From positions 291,568-355,567 of the forward strand of contig NZ_JARIXP010000001.1 of NCBI RefSeq assembly GCF_029269265.1: a stretch of 64,000 bases of DNA, read 5' to 3'. Shown here piece after piece: positions 27,181 to 35,366 of this stretch. The notes under the pieces were generated by a model that was not told the origin of the DNA, did not search any database, and saw nothing but the letters and a program-made list of their open reading frames with translations. This stretch comes from Rheinheimera sp. 1928-s (lineage in GTDB: Bacteria > Pseudomonadota > Gammaproteobacteria > Enterobacterales > Alteromonadaceae). The stretch's first letter is position 1. Every line of letters begins with the position of its first letter. The position numbers were made by a program, and so were the translations under genes.

Positions 27181-28278
27181 ATGATCACGCTGATTTTCGC
27201 TCTGCTGTTTTTGACATTCTTCCTGTTTGGCCGTGGTTACTGGCAGCATATTGTGTTGCCAAAATTACAGAACCAGCGTTTACAACTCCGACTTGCTCGG
27301 GTGAAACGCCAGGGCCAGTATCTGAAGTTATGGCTGCAACATCCGGACGGCTTGTTATTACCCAAAGCCAAAGCAGGTCAGCATATCTTGCTTTATGGCA
27401 AAGATTTACAGGGCAAGCCTGTCAGTCGCGCTTATTCATTGGCGCAGGATTGCAGTCAGCAACGTTACTACCAACTGGTGATTAAAGCTGAAACCGATGG
27501 CCGTTTGAGTCAGGCATTATTTCAGCATTTAAAAGTGGGGGATCTGGTCGAAAGCTCTTATCCACGTGGCCATTTTTTATTAAACCGCTCGCGCCAGCCA
27601 CTGGTATTGGTGGCCGGTGGTGTCGGCATAACCCCTATGCTGGCTATGGCGTATGCCGCTATCCGGCAAAAACGTCAGGTGTTTCTGGTGTATCAGGCGC
27701 GCCGGTTGGAAGATATCGTATTTTACCCTTTACTGCGGCGATTACCCCGTTTACAGCTTCGTATTGCCTTAACTCAGCCACCTGCAGACTGGCAAGGCTT
27801 TAAAGGCCGTATTGATGCTGGATATTTATACAAGTTGGCGGGCCCACAGGCCCAGTATTATTTTTGTGCTTCGGCCAAAATGACAGAGCAACTGATTTAT
27901 GATTTAGGCATTTTAGGTGCTTTGTATTGTTATGCCGAGCTCTTTAGTGCTTCAGCCAGCGAGCAAAGTTTCCCTATTGAAATCAATGGCGTATTTGCCG
28001 ACAGTCAGGGTCATAAATCAGTACTGGATGCTATTCTTGCTGCCCGTGTGCCGCTGAATTATGACTGCAAAGGTGGCTCTTGTGGCCTTTGTAAAGTTCG
28101 GGTGGTCAAAGGGGAATACCAGCAGGTGCTGGAGCCCAGTATGAGTTGTGGCGGGGATGAAGTATTGGCTTGTTGTATTCAGCCGACTTCTGCTTTGGTG
28201 TTGAGTGCGGATATTCAATCCGAAGAGTTATCTCCAGAGCAGTCGGCTGGTTTGGAACCTGCTGCGAGTAGTCATTGA
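27181..28278 (+). CDS. Membrane-anchored FAD/NAD(P)H reductase with C-terminal 2Fe-2S ferredoxin domain
   Basis: A 365-residue electron-transfer protein. An N-terminal membrane segment (about 1-20) precedes an FAD-binding FR-type domain with 'PVSRAYSLAQ' (FAD, about 80-89), an NAD-binding domain with 'VAGGVGITPMLAMAYA' (about 141-156) and 'YYFCASAKM', and a plant-type ferredoxin domain with the cluster ligands C-x4-C-x2-C in 'CKGGSCGLCKVRV' and a distal Cys near 'LACC'. The layout resembles hybrid-cluster-protein reductases and phenol/vanillate-type reductases. The Fur-box-like sequence just upstream points to an iron-related job such as ferric-siderophore reduction; this is inference. The ATG has no clear ribosome-binding site. 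Confidence 0.85.
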   Translation: MITLIFALLFLTFFLFGRGYWQHIVLPKLQNQRLQLRLARVKRQGQYLKLWLQHPDGLLLPKAKAGQHILLYGKDLQGKPVSRAYSLAQDCSQQRYYQLVIKAETDGRLSQALFQHLKVGDLVESSYPRGHFLLNRSRQPLVLVAGGVGITPMLAMAYAAIRQKRQVFLVYQARRLEDIVFYPLLRRLPRLQLRIALTQPPADWQGFKGRIDAGYLYKLAGPQAQYYFCASAKMTEQLIYDLGILGALYCYAELFSASASEQSFPIEINGVFADSQGHKSVLDAILAARVPLNYDCKGGSCGLCKVRVVKGEYQQVLEPSMSCGGDEVLACCIQPTSALVLSADIQSEELSPEQSAGLEPAASSH

Positions 28279-28597
28279 TATATACCGCAGAAGCTTTCGC
28301 CTTTGGCGAGATACTTTGCTTTTGCTTCGCCAAAAGAAAGTATCCAAAGCAAGAAAGTGCAGGAAGCACTTTCTAACAGCCGAAGGCTGGCCCGTTGGGG
28401 GAATTGCAGGGATGTAATTCATAAAAGGCGACCCCAGGTCGCAGCGACAACGTTTGCGTTGATGGCCCCAAAGGGGCACGAACGAAGTGAGTATAAAGCC
28501 CGGCCCAAAATCGTGCGCCCAAGGCGGCTAATGGGGACTGGTGCCATTAGTTGGTATGGGCTTTCCTGATTGGCAGCTAAGAGCGAATATCGGACGG
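28279..28597. repeat. 319-bp non-coding mosaic of short hairpins, candidate dispersed repeat
   Basis: This stretch holds overlapping spurious frames on both strands and several hairpins: ATACTTT...AAAGTAT with nested CTTTTG/CAAAAG (about 28311-28343), GAAAGTGC-AGGAA-GCACTTTC, and GGCCCC-AAA-GGGGC. Sequences of the type 'CTTCGCCAAAAGAAAGTA' translate to 'ASPKESxQ' and turn up in many unrelated genomes as mispredicted small proteins, so I read it as a dispersed non-coding repeat. Only one copy is in the window. Confidence 0.4.
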
Positions 28598-29734
28598 TCA
28601 AGTTATTTTTGATCTGACCAATAATTCTGGCACTCTACAATTCACGGTTTGGCGAAACTCATTGGGGGTGTAACCCACCATCGCTTTAAAGGATCGGGTG
28701 AAAGGGCCAACCGAAGCAAAACCACTTTCCAGGCCAATTACTACTACCGGCCAATGTCTTTTATGGGGATCTGACAGCAATGTTTTTGCGTACTCAATGC
28801 GTAAAGTATTAATAAACTGATTAAAATTGCTGGCGTGAAACTGTGACCTGAGTAATTTACTGACACGATATTCCGGTACATCTAACAATTTCGCCAGATC
28901 TGTTAACCGCAGATTAGCCTGTAAAAATACCTGTTGCTGAAACAGCAGTTGCTGGATGTTGTCACAAAGTTCCATATCACCGTCGGTTAGAACTGTCGTC
29001 AATGGCTCTGCTTTTACCGGTTCAACCTCGAGCTGTTTTTTTGTTGTCGTATCTGCAGCAACGTGCGACTGAGAGATAAGCGGGTTATGGGAGCGGCTAT
29101 AAATAAGCCATTGCGTCACCACCATTATGGATAAAGCCGCCACAGCGCTAAGTAAATCATGCTGTAACGCGGCCCCGTCGGCTGGCAGCCATATTTTTGC
29201 GATAACACCACAAATTGCTATGGCGCCACCATAGGTAGCCAAAAACACCTGCCGATGCCTGCGTTCCGCACCGCGTGCCTGACTATAACCCCGGCATCCT
29301 TCCCACAGCGTAAGCATTAAAATGGCGGAAGACAGCAAGATTAGCAGCTCTTTACAAACAACACGGGCCGAAGCCAGCAGTGTTTGGCTTTCCGGCCAGA
29401 ATTGTTGCAGCAACTGCATGGCCTGTAAGCTCACCATTAATAAGGCAATCGCAGCAGCCACCAGAATATGCCGCAATAAAATAGCCCTGCCTTGCCTAAA
29501 TAACGCCCGGGCTAGCAGCCAACCGCCGTTGCATGTCATGCATGCGCCCATCGCCAAAAAATACTGGTAAAAGCCAAAGCCGTCGCCTCCCAGGCGTTTA
29601 ATCGCCGTAATCGCCATAGAACCACAGAATGCAGCAAATAACAGATGCACCAGCTTTTTTTGCTGCACGAACAGTTGGCTGCACAACAAGCCAAAGCTGA
29701 CAATCAGCAACACAATATGAATAGTCTGGTACAC
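28598..29734 (-). CDS. AraC-family regulator with N-terminal membrane domain
   Basis: 378 residues. About residues 1-225 form seven hydrophobic segments, and after a linker the C-terminal 110 residues are an AraC helix-turn-helix domain ('LRLTDLAKLLDVPEYRVSKLL' and 'PVVVIGLESGFASVGPFTRSFKAMVGYTPNEFR'). Such 7-helix AraC proteins are membrane-bound regulators that probably sense lipids or membrane state. It is divergent from two DUF2306-type membrane protein genes, the likely targets. A 23-bp palindrome lies in the shared upstream region. Start: ATG at 29734, preceded by GGGAGAAGAAAGGTGT on the minus strand, a strong site. Confidence 0.9.
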   Translation of the reverse strand: MYQTIHIVLLIVSFGLLCSQLFVQQKKLVHLLFAAFCGSMAITAIKRLGGDGFGFYQYFLAMGACMTCNGGWLLARALFRQGRAILLRHILVAAAIALLMVSLQAMQLLQQFWPESQTLLASARVVCKELLILLSSAILMLTLWEGCRGYSQARGAERRHRQVFLATYGGAIAICGVIAKIWLPADGAALQHDLLSAVAALSIMVVTQWLIYSRSHNPLISQSHVAADTTTKKQLEVEPVKAEPLTTVLTDGDMELCDNIQQLLFQQQVFLQANLRLTDLAKLLDVPEYRVSKLLRSQFHASNFNQFINTLRIEYAKTLLSDPHKRHWPVVVIGLESGFASVGPFTRSFKAMVGYTPNEFRQTVNCRVPELLVRSKIT

Positions 29735-30041
29735 CTTTCTTCTCCCTCAAGCCTCAACGCTTAATGCTAACAGTTGGCTTAAGTTAACGTCAAAGTGCAA
29801 TTTTCCTTTATTGCCGATTGCTGTGTTACAAAAAGTAACCGCCTATAAAAACCTAATTTTGAACATAAAACCATGCGCCGAATTTGAAATTTGGCGCGAT
29901 AAGGGGCGTATTGGCTGGCAGGATGACAGTGTTTCAAAGGAACAAGAAGCCAGAACATGTTAAACGAAAATAAAGTGGCTATTCCAACGATAGATAGCAA
30001 GCAGTGCCGGATATATGCCCGCCAAAATACAAGGAAACACA
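29735..30041. other. 307-bp divergent regulatory region with a 23-bp palindrome
   Basis: Between the AraC-type gene and the DUF2306 genes. No gene is seen. GCGCC-G-AATTT-G-AAATT-T-GGCGC (29875-29897) is an almost perfect palindrome centred on G29886, 145 bp before the DUF2306 start, and is a candidate operator. Confidence 0.5.
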
Positions 30042-30878
30042 ATGACCGATATTACAATTGACGCCAACACGTCTATACAGCAGAAACGTAAACCAGACTG
30101 GCTTACCCTCTCTGCAAAAACCTGGTTTATCGTCACGGCTATAGGCCAGTGGCTGTTCGTGGCTTATATCGCGGGCTACTACGGCCTGCGGTTTGCCACA
30201 GATGGCGTCGGCGGCTTTGCAGGAACCCATCTGGTAAATGGCTTTATCGCCGGAGACAGCATTGGCAATATCGCATTGGTAATTCATATTCTGGTGGCGG
30301 GCCTGATTATTGCTGCCGGCCAAATCCAGCTGGTACCGGCCATCCGTAATAAATTGCCCCTACTGCACCGTAGCAGCGGCTGGTTCTTTATGGTGGCTTC
30401 GGTGATTGTCAGTATCGCTGGATTTTACCTCACCTGGTCACGGGAGCGGGTCATCGGTTCACTGATTCAGGATATTGGTGTCACCGGCAGCGGCGTGCTG
30501 GTCATGCTTTTTGTGCCTATAGCACTTTACTATGCAATCAAACGCAACTTTGCCGCACACCGTCGCTGGGCACTGCGGCTGTTTATGGTGGTCAGCGCTG
30601 TGTGGTTTCTTCGGCTGATGATATTTGGTTGGTTTATGGCTACAGGCGGCATCGGCATCGACGGCAAAACCCTCACCGGCCCTTTCCTCGAAGTGGTGTC
30701 CTTTGCCCAGTATTTGCTGCCGCTAGCGGTGCTGGAACTGTATTTCTGGGCTGGTAAGCCTAAAAACAAACGCTACCAGACTGCCGTCGCCAGTCTCATC
30801 TTTGTGATTTGTGCCGCGATGGCATTAGGTATATTTGCGATCAGCAGTGTTTCATGGCTCCCCAAAATCGGCGCATAG
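30042..30878 (+). CDS. DUF2306 family integral membrane protein
   Basis: A 278-residue protein with about seven membrane segments. 'LLHRSSGWFFMVASVIVSIAG' (about residues 107-127) and 'AAHRRWALRLFMVVSAVWFLR' (about 175-195) contain the His-Arg pairs and spacing of the DUF2306 family, which may bind haem or quinone, though this is not proven. The ATG at 30042 follows AAGGAAACACA; the longer open frame from 30015 is not needed. It lies divergent to the membrane AraC regulator and 36 bp before a second membrane protein gene, suggesting a small regulated operon. Confidence 0.85.
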   Translation: MTDITIDANTSIQQKRKPDWLTLSAKTWFIVTAIGQWLFVAYIAGYYGLRFATDGVGGFAGTHLVNGFIAGDSIGNIALVIHILVAGLIIAAGQIQLVPAIRNKLPLLHRSSGWFFMVASVIVSIAGFYLTWSRERVIGSLIQDIGVTGSGVLVMLFVPIALYYAIKRNFAAHRRWALRLFMVVSAVWFLRLMIFGWFMATGGIGIDGKTLTGPFLEVVSFAQYLLPLAVLELYFWAGKPKNKRYQTAVASLIFVICAAMALGIFAISSVSWLPKIGA

Positions 30879-30914
30879 CACAACTACAGCTTAAACAAAT
30901 AGAGGAGGTTCTTT

Positions 30915-31607
30915 GTGCTTATTTACTTGCATATTTTGACAGGCACGGTCGCACTAATTAGTGGTGCATTAAGTTTTGCGGTAAAAAAAGGTAGCAATTC
31001 ACATAAGAAATTCGGGCTGACTTTTGTTCTTTCAATGATAGTCATGGCCATGTCAGGTGCATTTCTGGCGTTTCTCGCTACGGAAAAGCTTAATATGGTC
31101 GCTGGTCTTGTAACCTTTTATCTTGTGGTTACGGCTTATCTAACCGTTAACTCTCCTAAAAATAAGGCGATGATAATCCATTCAATTTTTATGGCTTTAG
31201 GTTTTACCATCGGAGTTTATGCAATTTATACCGGTTTAACTGCGTTAAATAACGGTTTGTCTTCAATAGATGGCAATCCTGTACAAGCTATAATTGTTTT
31301 TGGTTCAATATCACTTTTAGCTGCAACTTTAGATATCCGCGTGATAGCGAAAGGAAGGCTTAGGCATAAATGGCAACTCGTCCGCCATGTTTGGCGCATA
31401 GGTTTTGCAATGCTTATTGCCACCGCTTCTTTTTTTCTTGGCCAGTCTCAGTTTATTCCCGAAGCAATGAGAAATATCTATACCCTTGCTGGGCCAGTGG
31501 TACTGGTTTTATGTTTAACAGCGTATTGGGTTATCCGCGTTAGTATTTGGGGTTTAAATAAGCGAATGTCAGCGCAGACGCAAACTGCCGTTGCACAGTC
31601 GCGCTAA
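30915..31607 (+). CDS. DUF2306-like integral membrane protein
   Basis: A 230-residue protein with about six or seven membrane segments. The N-terminal 'YLHILTGTVALISGALSFAVKKGSNSHKKFGLTF' (read in parts) resembles the His-containing helices of DUF2306 proteins, in a shorter form. The likely start is the GTG at 30915, preceded by AGAGGAGGTTCTTT, one of the strongest ribosome-binding sites in the window. Probably co-transcribed with the preceding gene. Its base composition is more AT-rich than its neighbour, so the two may have different histories. Function unknown. Confidence 0.78.
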   Translation: MLIYLHILTGTVALISGALSFAVKKGSNSHKKFGLTFVLSMIVMAMSGAFLAFLATEKLNMVAGLVTFYLVVTAYLTVNSPKNKAMIIHSIFMALGFTIGVYAIYTGLTALNNGLSSIDGNPVQAIIVFGSISLLAATLDIRVIAKGRLRHKWQLVRHVWRIGFAMLIATASFFLGQSQFIPEAMRNIYTLAGPVVLVLCLTAYWVIRVSIWGLNKRMSAQTQTAVAQSR

Positions 31608-31717
31608 ATTTTGGTTTTAACGGATTCAGTCAGTATGTTCAAACACAAGAAGTAATGCTCAGGTATTTCTTACAATGCCGAATGTCCGCTTCACGCCCTG
31701 AGTCGTTCAACAAGTCT

Positions 31718-32962
31718 TTATGCAGCCAATAAATGTGAATTTCTATCTCTCAGTGATTTGAGATAAGTAGATTCATCATATGGCTGTTTGGTCTTCCAAC
31801 ACCTGAATACGATCCTGGCCCATTTGTAAGCCAATGCTCTTACCGCTGACTGGTGTGATTTCCCTTTTTTACGTTGCTGTTGGTAGTAAAGCTCTGCCCA
31901 GTAAGACTGGTGAACACTTTTAGCTGCCCACTCTACGAAGCTTTGCCTGACGAATTTGGCACATTGCCATCGCCAATGTACCCAGCTCTTCTTTCCGCTT
32001 CTCTCTGTCACTGGTGACAGACCAGCAAAGTTCTGAAGTTGTTGGGCAGTAGTGAATCGTTCTCTGTCATCACCCATTGCGGCAAGAAGCCTAGGGGCTA
32101 AACAAGGCCCGGTTCCTGGTAAAGATTCAAAAATGTGTGCGTCAGGCATTTTACTGAATAACGACTTGATTTCTAAATCGTAGAGTCGAATGTTCTCGAT
32201 CTGCACTTTTATTTGCCTGACAAGCGAACTTACAAGCATCTGATGAGAAAAAATAACACCTTCATCATGTGTGATTGGGATAGCCGAATGAATTGCTGTT
32301 AAACGTTTATCGGTTAGTTTTACTGCATTACCTCCACGGCTTTGGAAAAACATACGGATTGTGTTTTCACGAGAACGCTTGAGGCTTTGCAATGACGGCC
32401 ATCTCAACAAGAAGTCACAGAACAGTTCACTATCTCTGTGGGAGAACCACTCTAAGGGCTGAGGATAATATTGCTTCAAGGCATTAATCAGCCTATTCAC
32501 TTGTCGACGCTTGTCATCAATCAACAATCGTCTCTGCTCAACAAGATGAAATAACACTCTGACAGCCTTACTACTGGGTTTTAGTGGTTTCACTTTTGAT
32601 GGGTACTTCAACATTAAATCCAACGCAATTTCTGCGTCTGACGGATCATCCTTGGCACCGCTGGGTGCAAATGCTTGTCTGTATCGGGCTAAAGACAAGG
32701 CATGAATAGGAAAAACCGTAATAAATGAATACTTCTGGAGCAAGTAAACAATCGGTCCTCGAGTCAATTCAACAGCAACGGCGATGTTACCACCAGCTTC
32801 TTTTTGCAAGTTCCCCAACCAAGAATCTAAAGCCTCTGGAGAATGAGGAATAACCTCAAAACGGCGTTTCCCATCGCATCCAATTTGGACACAAACATCG
32901 TGCTTTTTACTCGCCCAGTCTAAACCTATAAACGCAGAAAACCCATTGATTAGATTTTCCAT
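31718..32962 (-). CDS. IS110-family transposase (DEDD-type)
   Basis: 414 residues. The N-terminal RuvC-like DEDD domain shows 'FIGLDWASKKHDVCVQ' (first Asp, about residue 14), 'AVAVELTRGPIVYLLQ' (Glu, about 65) and 'GAKDDPSDAEIALDL' (two Asp, about 101-107); the C-terminal transposase_20 domain has 'FESLPGTGPCLAPRLLAAMG' and 'AGLSPVTERSGKK' with the serine used for strand joining in this family expected nearby. The gene looks intact, so the element may be active. ATG at 32962; GGAGTGGTGCA lies upstream. IS110 recombinases are directed by an RNA encoded in the element. Confidence 0.95.
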   Translation of the reverse strand: MENLINGFSAFIGLDWASKKHDVCVQIGCDGKRRFEVIPHSPEALDSWLGNLQKEAGGNIAVAVELTRGPIVYLLQKYSFITVFPIHALSLARYRQAFAPSGAKDDPSDAEIALDLMLKYPSKVKPLKPSSKAVRVLFHLVEQRRLLIDDKRRQVNRLINALKQYYPQPLEWFSHRDSELFCDFLLRWPSLQSLKRSRENTIRMFFQSRGGNAVKLTDKRLTAIHSAIPITHDEGVIFSHQMLVSSLVRQIKVQIENIRLYDLEIKSLFSKMPDAHIFESLPGTGPCLAPRLLAAMGDDRERFTTAQQLQNFAGLSPVTERSGKKSWVHWRWQCAKFVRQSFVEWAAKSVHQSYWAELYYQQQRKKGKSHQSAVRALAYKWARIVFRCWKTKQPYDESTYLKSLRDRNSHLLAA

Positions 32963-33000
32963 TGCACCACTCCTATTAGATCGAAGTTCGCTATGTAGTC

Positions 33001-33139
33001 TTTACTCTGCGAAGTAAATATAGACAGCTGGTTAGGCAAGCCCTGAGTATTCGTTAAAGAGTAAAGGTACTTACTGCTTCGAAGGAAAAGCGGCGATCAT
33101 CGAAGTGATACTGGCACATTAGTCGTAAACAGTAAGTAC
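33001..33139 (-). ncRNA. Candidate IS110 bridge RNA region
   Basis: Two stems stand out. GTACTTACTG (33067-33076) pairs exactly with CAGTAAGTAC (33130-33139), enclosing 53 nt with a nested CTTCG/CGAAG pairing. TTTACT (33001-33006) pairs with AGTAAA (33013-33018), flanked by GTC/GAC. The region lies directly upstream of the transposase on its strand, where IS110-group bridge RNAs are encoded. A GCCCTGAGT at 33040 matches the element's 3' side at 31695. The exact RNA ends and guide loops are not determined. Confidence 0.5.
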
Positions 33140-33242
33140 ATACCTGAACACTCATTAGTATGAATGATTAAGGCTAAACGACTATATTTGGCACAAAGTG
33201 AAGATACAAAGGGAGTCGGGAAACGGCCGGACAACTGCGTTA

Positions 33243-33306
33243 GCAGACCCTGTGAGGCAAGGACGCCGAACAGGAGCCTACATGGATGTATTTACGGCGT
33301 GTCTGC
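33243..33306. repeat. Imperfect inverted repeat, candidate dispersed REP-like element
   Basis: GCAGAC (33243) and ACGCCG (33263) pair with CGGCGT (33295) and GTCTGC (33301) around a centre reading GAGCCTACATGGATG. I recall very similar sequences scattered between genes in other gammaproteobacteria. It lies between the IS110 element and dusC; IS110 elements are known to insert at REP-type repeats, so it may mark a target. Confidence 0.45.
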
Positions 33307-33346
33307 GTTGTAGTTGACCGCGCCGTTTGAGTCTGCTCTCTGCGGG

Positions 33347-34321
33347 TTAATGTTCGTAGGTGTCTGAAATCTGAAGCAAAGCCCCACGCAAAGTCGCCAC
33401 TAAATCCGGTGCTTTTTGCTGTAAACGTAATTGCTGGAATAAGACTTCAGCTTCAACGTACTGCAGTTTCAGGTAACTAAACCACTGTTTGATGCGGTTG
33501 GAATAATACAGGCCTTTATCGCCTGCGATCTCAAAATCTGAGTACTGCAACAGCAGCTCCAGCACTTGCGGCCATGGCATTTTCTGATGAACGCCACTGG
33601 CAAAGTGCTGCTTGATATCACGGGCTAAGCCAGGGCTGGCTAAAGCGCCACGACCTAACATTAAGTCCGTGCTGCCGGATTGTTCTAAACATAAAGCCGC
33701 ATCTTCCGGTGTCCAAATTTCGCCGTTGGCCACCACGTTGAGAGGAATAGTCTGGCGGATTTGTTTGATCCAAGGCCAATAAGCCGGTGGTCTGTAACCA
33801 TCACTTTTAGTGCGGGCATGCACTGTCAGCTCGCTCGCTCCTGCTTCATAAATAGCGCGGGCGTTGTCCAGAGTTAAGCTGGTATCGTCAAAACCTAAGC
33901 GTATTTTTGCCGTGACCGGAAACTGGGATGGCACAGCATCACGCACTGCTTTAATGATTTGGTATAGGGTTTCGGTTTCTTTTAACAGTACGGCGCCACC
34001 ACGGCTGTTATTTACCGCTTTAGCTGGACAACCAAAGTTTAAATCCACACCAGGAGAGCCAAGTTGCACTGCACGTACGGCATTTTCGGCAAGCCATTGC
34101 GGCTCTTGACCTAACAATTGCACCCGAACTGGTACACCGGCTGGAGTCACGCCGCCTTGTTTTAATTCAGGGCAAATACGGGTGAATACCCGGTTTGGTA
34201 AAAGTTGATCGACCACCCGGACAAATTCAGTGATGCATAAATCAAAACCACCAATACGGGTTAACATATCCCGCATTAAATGGTCCACCACGCCCTCCAT
34301 TGGGGCTAAAACAATACGCAT
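33347..34321 (-). CDS. dusC: tRNA-dihydrouridine(16) synthase
   Basis: A 324-residue flavoenzyme that reduces uridine in the D-loop of tRNA. The N-terminal 'RIVLAPMEGVVDHLMRDML' and 'CITEFVRVVDQLLP' are typical of the DusC branch, and the catalytic Cys is in 'GVDLNFGCPAKAVNNSRGG' (about residues 90-108). 'TVHARTKSDGYRP' and 'VVANGEIWTPEDA' (FMN and tRNA contacts) follow. It aligns along its length with E. coli DusC. The ATG at 34321 is chosen by that length; the frame extends 15 codons upstream without need. The ribosome-binding site is weak. Confidence 0.94.
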   Translation of the reverse strand: MRIVLAPMEGVVDHLMRDMLTRIGGFDLCITEFVRVVDQLLPNRVFTRICPELKQGGVTPAGVPVRVQLLGQEPQWLAENAVRAVQLGSPGVDLNFGCPAKAVNNSRGGAVLLKETETLYQIIKAVRDAVPSQFPVTAKIRLGFDDTSLTLDNARAIYEAGASELTVHARTKSDGYRPPAYWPWIKQIRQTIPLNVVANGEIWTPEDAALCLEQSGSTDLMLGRGALASPGLARDIKQHFASGVHQKMPWPQVLELLLQYSDFEIAGDKGLYYSNRIKQWFSYLKLQYVEAEVLFQQLRLQQKAPDLVATLRGALLQISDTYEH

Positions 34322-34357
34322 CTTGAATATAACTCTGGTTAGTGAATAAAGGCGTTC

Positions 34358-34384
34358 TAAAAACAAAGGGAGCCTAAGCTCCCT
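34358..34384 (-). terminator. Intrinsic terminator after the HDOD gene
   Basis: On the minus strand, AGGGAGC-TTAG-GCTCCCT is followed by TTGTTTTTAG. It begins 4 bp after the HDOD stop codon. Confidence 0.8.
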
Positions 34385-34387
34385 GTC

Positions 34388-35260
34388 TTAAGCGTGGTAT
34401 CTATTAGGCACACCTTGCTGTTGCAAGTAGTCGCCTAAGTCGTGCAGGGCCAGTTCATCCAGTTCCAGAATATCCAGAATAGTGGCTTTATATTGGTCCC
34501 ACTCCGGATCCATATCTAAATCCAGCAAAACTTTGCTTTCATCCGTCATATGCTCCGCCAGTTTCAGCAACGCAAACAAACGTTTTTCGTAGATATCATC
34601 AGACGCCAGGATCAGCGCATGGCTGTGGTGGTACGCAATCACATTGGTCAGCTCAGGCGCTAAACCCCAGGACTGAGCTATCATATAGCCCAGCAGTTCG
34701 TGGGTGGTTTGAAAATTCTGATCTTCGGCGTCTGACATGCTGATACCAGCCAAATGAGCTTGTTTCAGCACTTTGGCATAATCTTTAAACTGGCTGCTGA
34801 TCAGCAGCATACCGGCATTATGGAATAAGCCTAAGCTGTAGGCATCGTCAGCGCAATCAGTGCCATAACGCAACTGTTGGGCTAGTAAGGTTGCTGCATT
34901 GGCAACATTGGCTGCACTTTGCCACAGATTTTCAGTAAATCTGTCCGTCCGGCCTTCGCTTAAGGTAAATCTCAGTACCACAGAGCTGACTAATTTAATC
35001 ACCCGATTTAAACCTAAAAACTTACAGGCATGTTCTACCGAGCTGATTTTACGGCGCAGACCAAAATACACTGAGTTCACTACTTTTAAAGTAAAACCAG
35101 CTATCCCCAGATCCTGATTGATCAGTTCAGCAATACGTTTGATATTGGGATCATCACTTTCAATTTCTGCTTTGATACTAAGTAAAACAGTGGGCTGAGG
35201 AGGAATAGTAAAGCCACTTAACGCTTTTTCTACCTCGGCCATATTAATTGCTTTTGCCAT
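34388..35260 (-). CDS. HDOD domain protein
   Basis: A 290-residue cytoplasmic protein whose middle (about residues 20-210) is an HDOD domain: 'TIPPQPTVLLSIKAEIESDD', 'INQDLGIAGFTLKVVNSVYFGLR', 'FLGLNRVIKLVSSVVLR' and 'SLGLFHNAGMLLI'. HDOD proteins are non-catalytic relatives of HD phosphohydrolases used in signalling. Nothing else is recognisable; no output domain is fused. The ATG at 35260 was chosen because homologues start close to the domain; ATG at 35242 is an alternative, and the frame runs 23 codons further upstream. Followed by dusC after a terminator, preceded by a TPR gene with its own terminator. Confidence 0.85.
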   Translation of the reverse strand: MAKAINMAEVEKALSGFTIPPQPTVLLSIKAEIESDDPNIKRIAELINQDLGIAGFTLKVVNSVYFGLRRKISSVEHACKFLGLNRVIKLVSSVVLRFTLSEGRTDRFTENLWQSAANVANAATLLAQQLRYGTDCADDAYSLGLFHNAGMLLISSQFKDYAKVLKQAHLAGISMSDAEDQNFQTTHELLGYMIAQSWGLAPELTNVIAYHHSHALILASDDIYEKRLFALLKLAEHMTDESKVLLDLDMDPEWDQYKATILDILELDELALHDLGDYLQQQGVPNRYHA

Positions 35261-35320
35261 GCTGCGGTTCCGGCGTACTGAGTGATGAAATAAAGTGCAT
35301 ATAGTAAAAGGCCCGTGCGT

Positions 35321-35351
35321 AAAAAGCAAAACGGGATCAGAAGATCCCGTT
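35321..35351 (-). terminator. Intrinsic terminator after the TPR gene
   Basis: On the minus strand, AACGGGATC-TTCT-GATCCCGTT is followed by TTGCTTTTTACG. The 9-bp stem is perfect. Confidence 0.85.
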
Positions 35352-35366
35352 CAGACAGAGTGGGTT

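Larger units (their letters stand above)
31695..33140 (-). mobile_element. IS110-family insertion sequence (ends not fixed)
   Basis: The element holds one transposase gene and, upstream of it on the minus strand, about 180-270 bp of structured non-coding DNA, the IS110-group plan. IS110 elements lack terminal inverted repeats, and I could not fix the borders. A 9-bp direct repeat GCCCTGAGT occurs near the 3' end (31695-31703) and inside the upstream non-coding region (33040-33048); in IS110 elements the bridge RNA carries guides that match the element ends, so this may be meaningful. It sits between DUF2306-type genes and dusC and seems to interrupt no gene. Confidence 0.7.
32963..33346. other. 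384-bp non-coding region upstream of the IS110 transposase
   Basis: It contains the structured candidate bridge-RNA segment (33001-33139), then about 100 bp of plain sequence, then an imperfect inverted repeat (33243-33306) next to dusC. No gene is seen. Confidence 0.6.

Noticed and set aside
28106-28569. Several 60-88 codon frames on both strands after the reductase gene
   Set aside because: They overlap one another across a hairpin-rich repeat and match the pattern of mispredicted small proteins.
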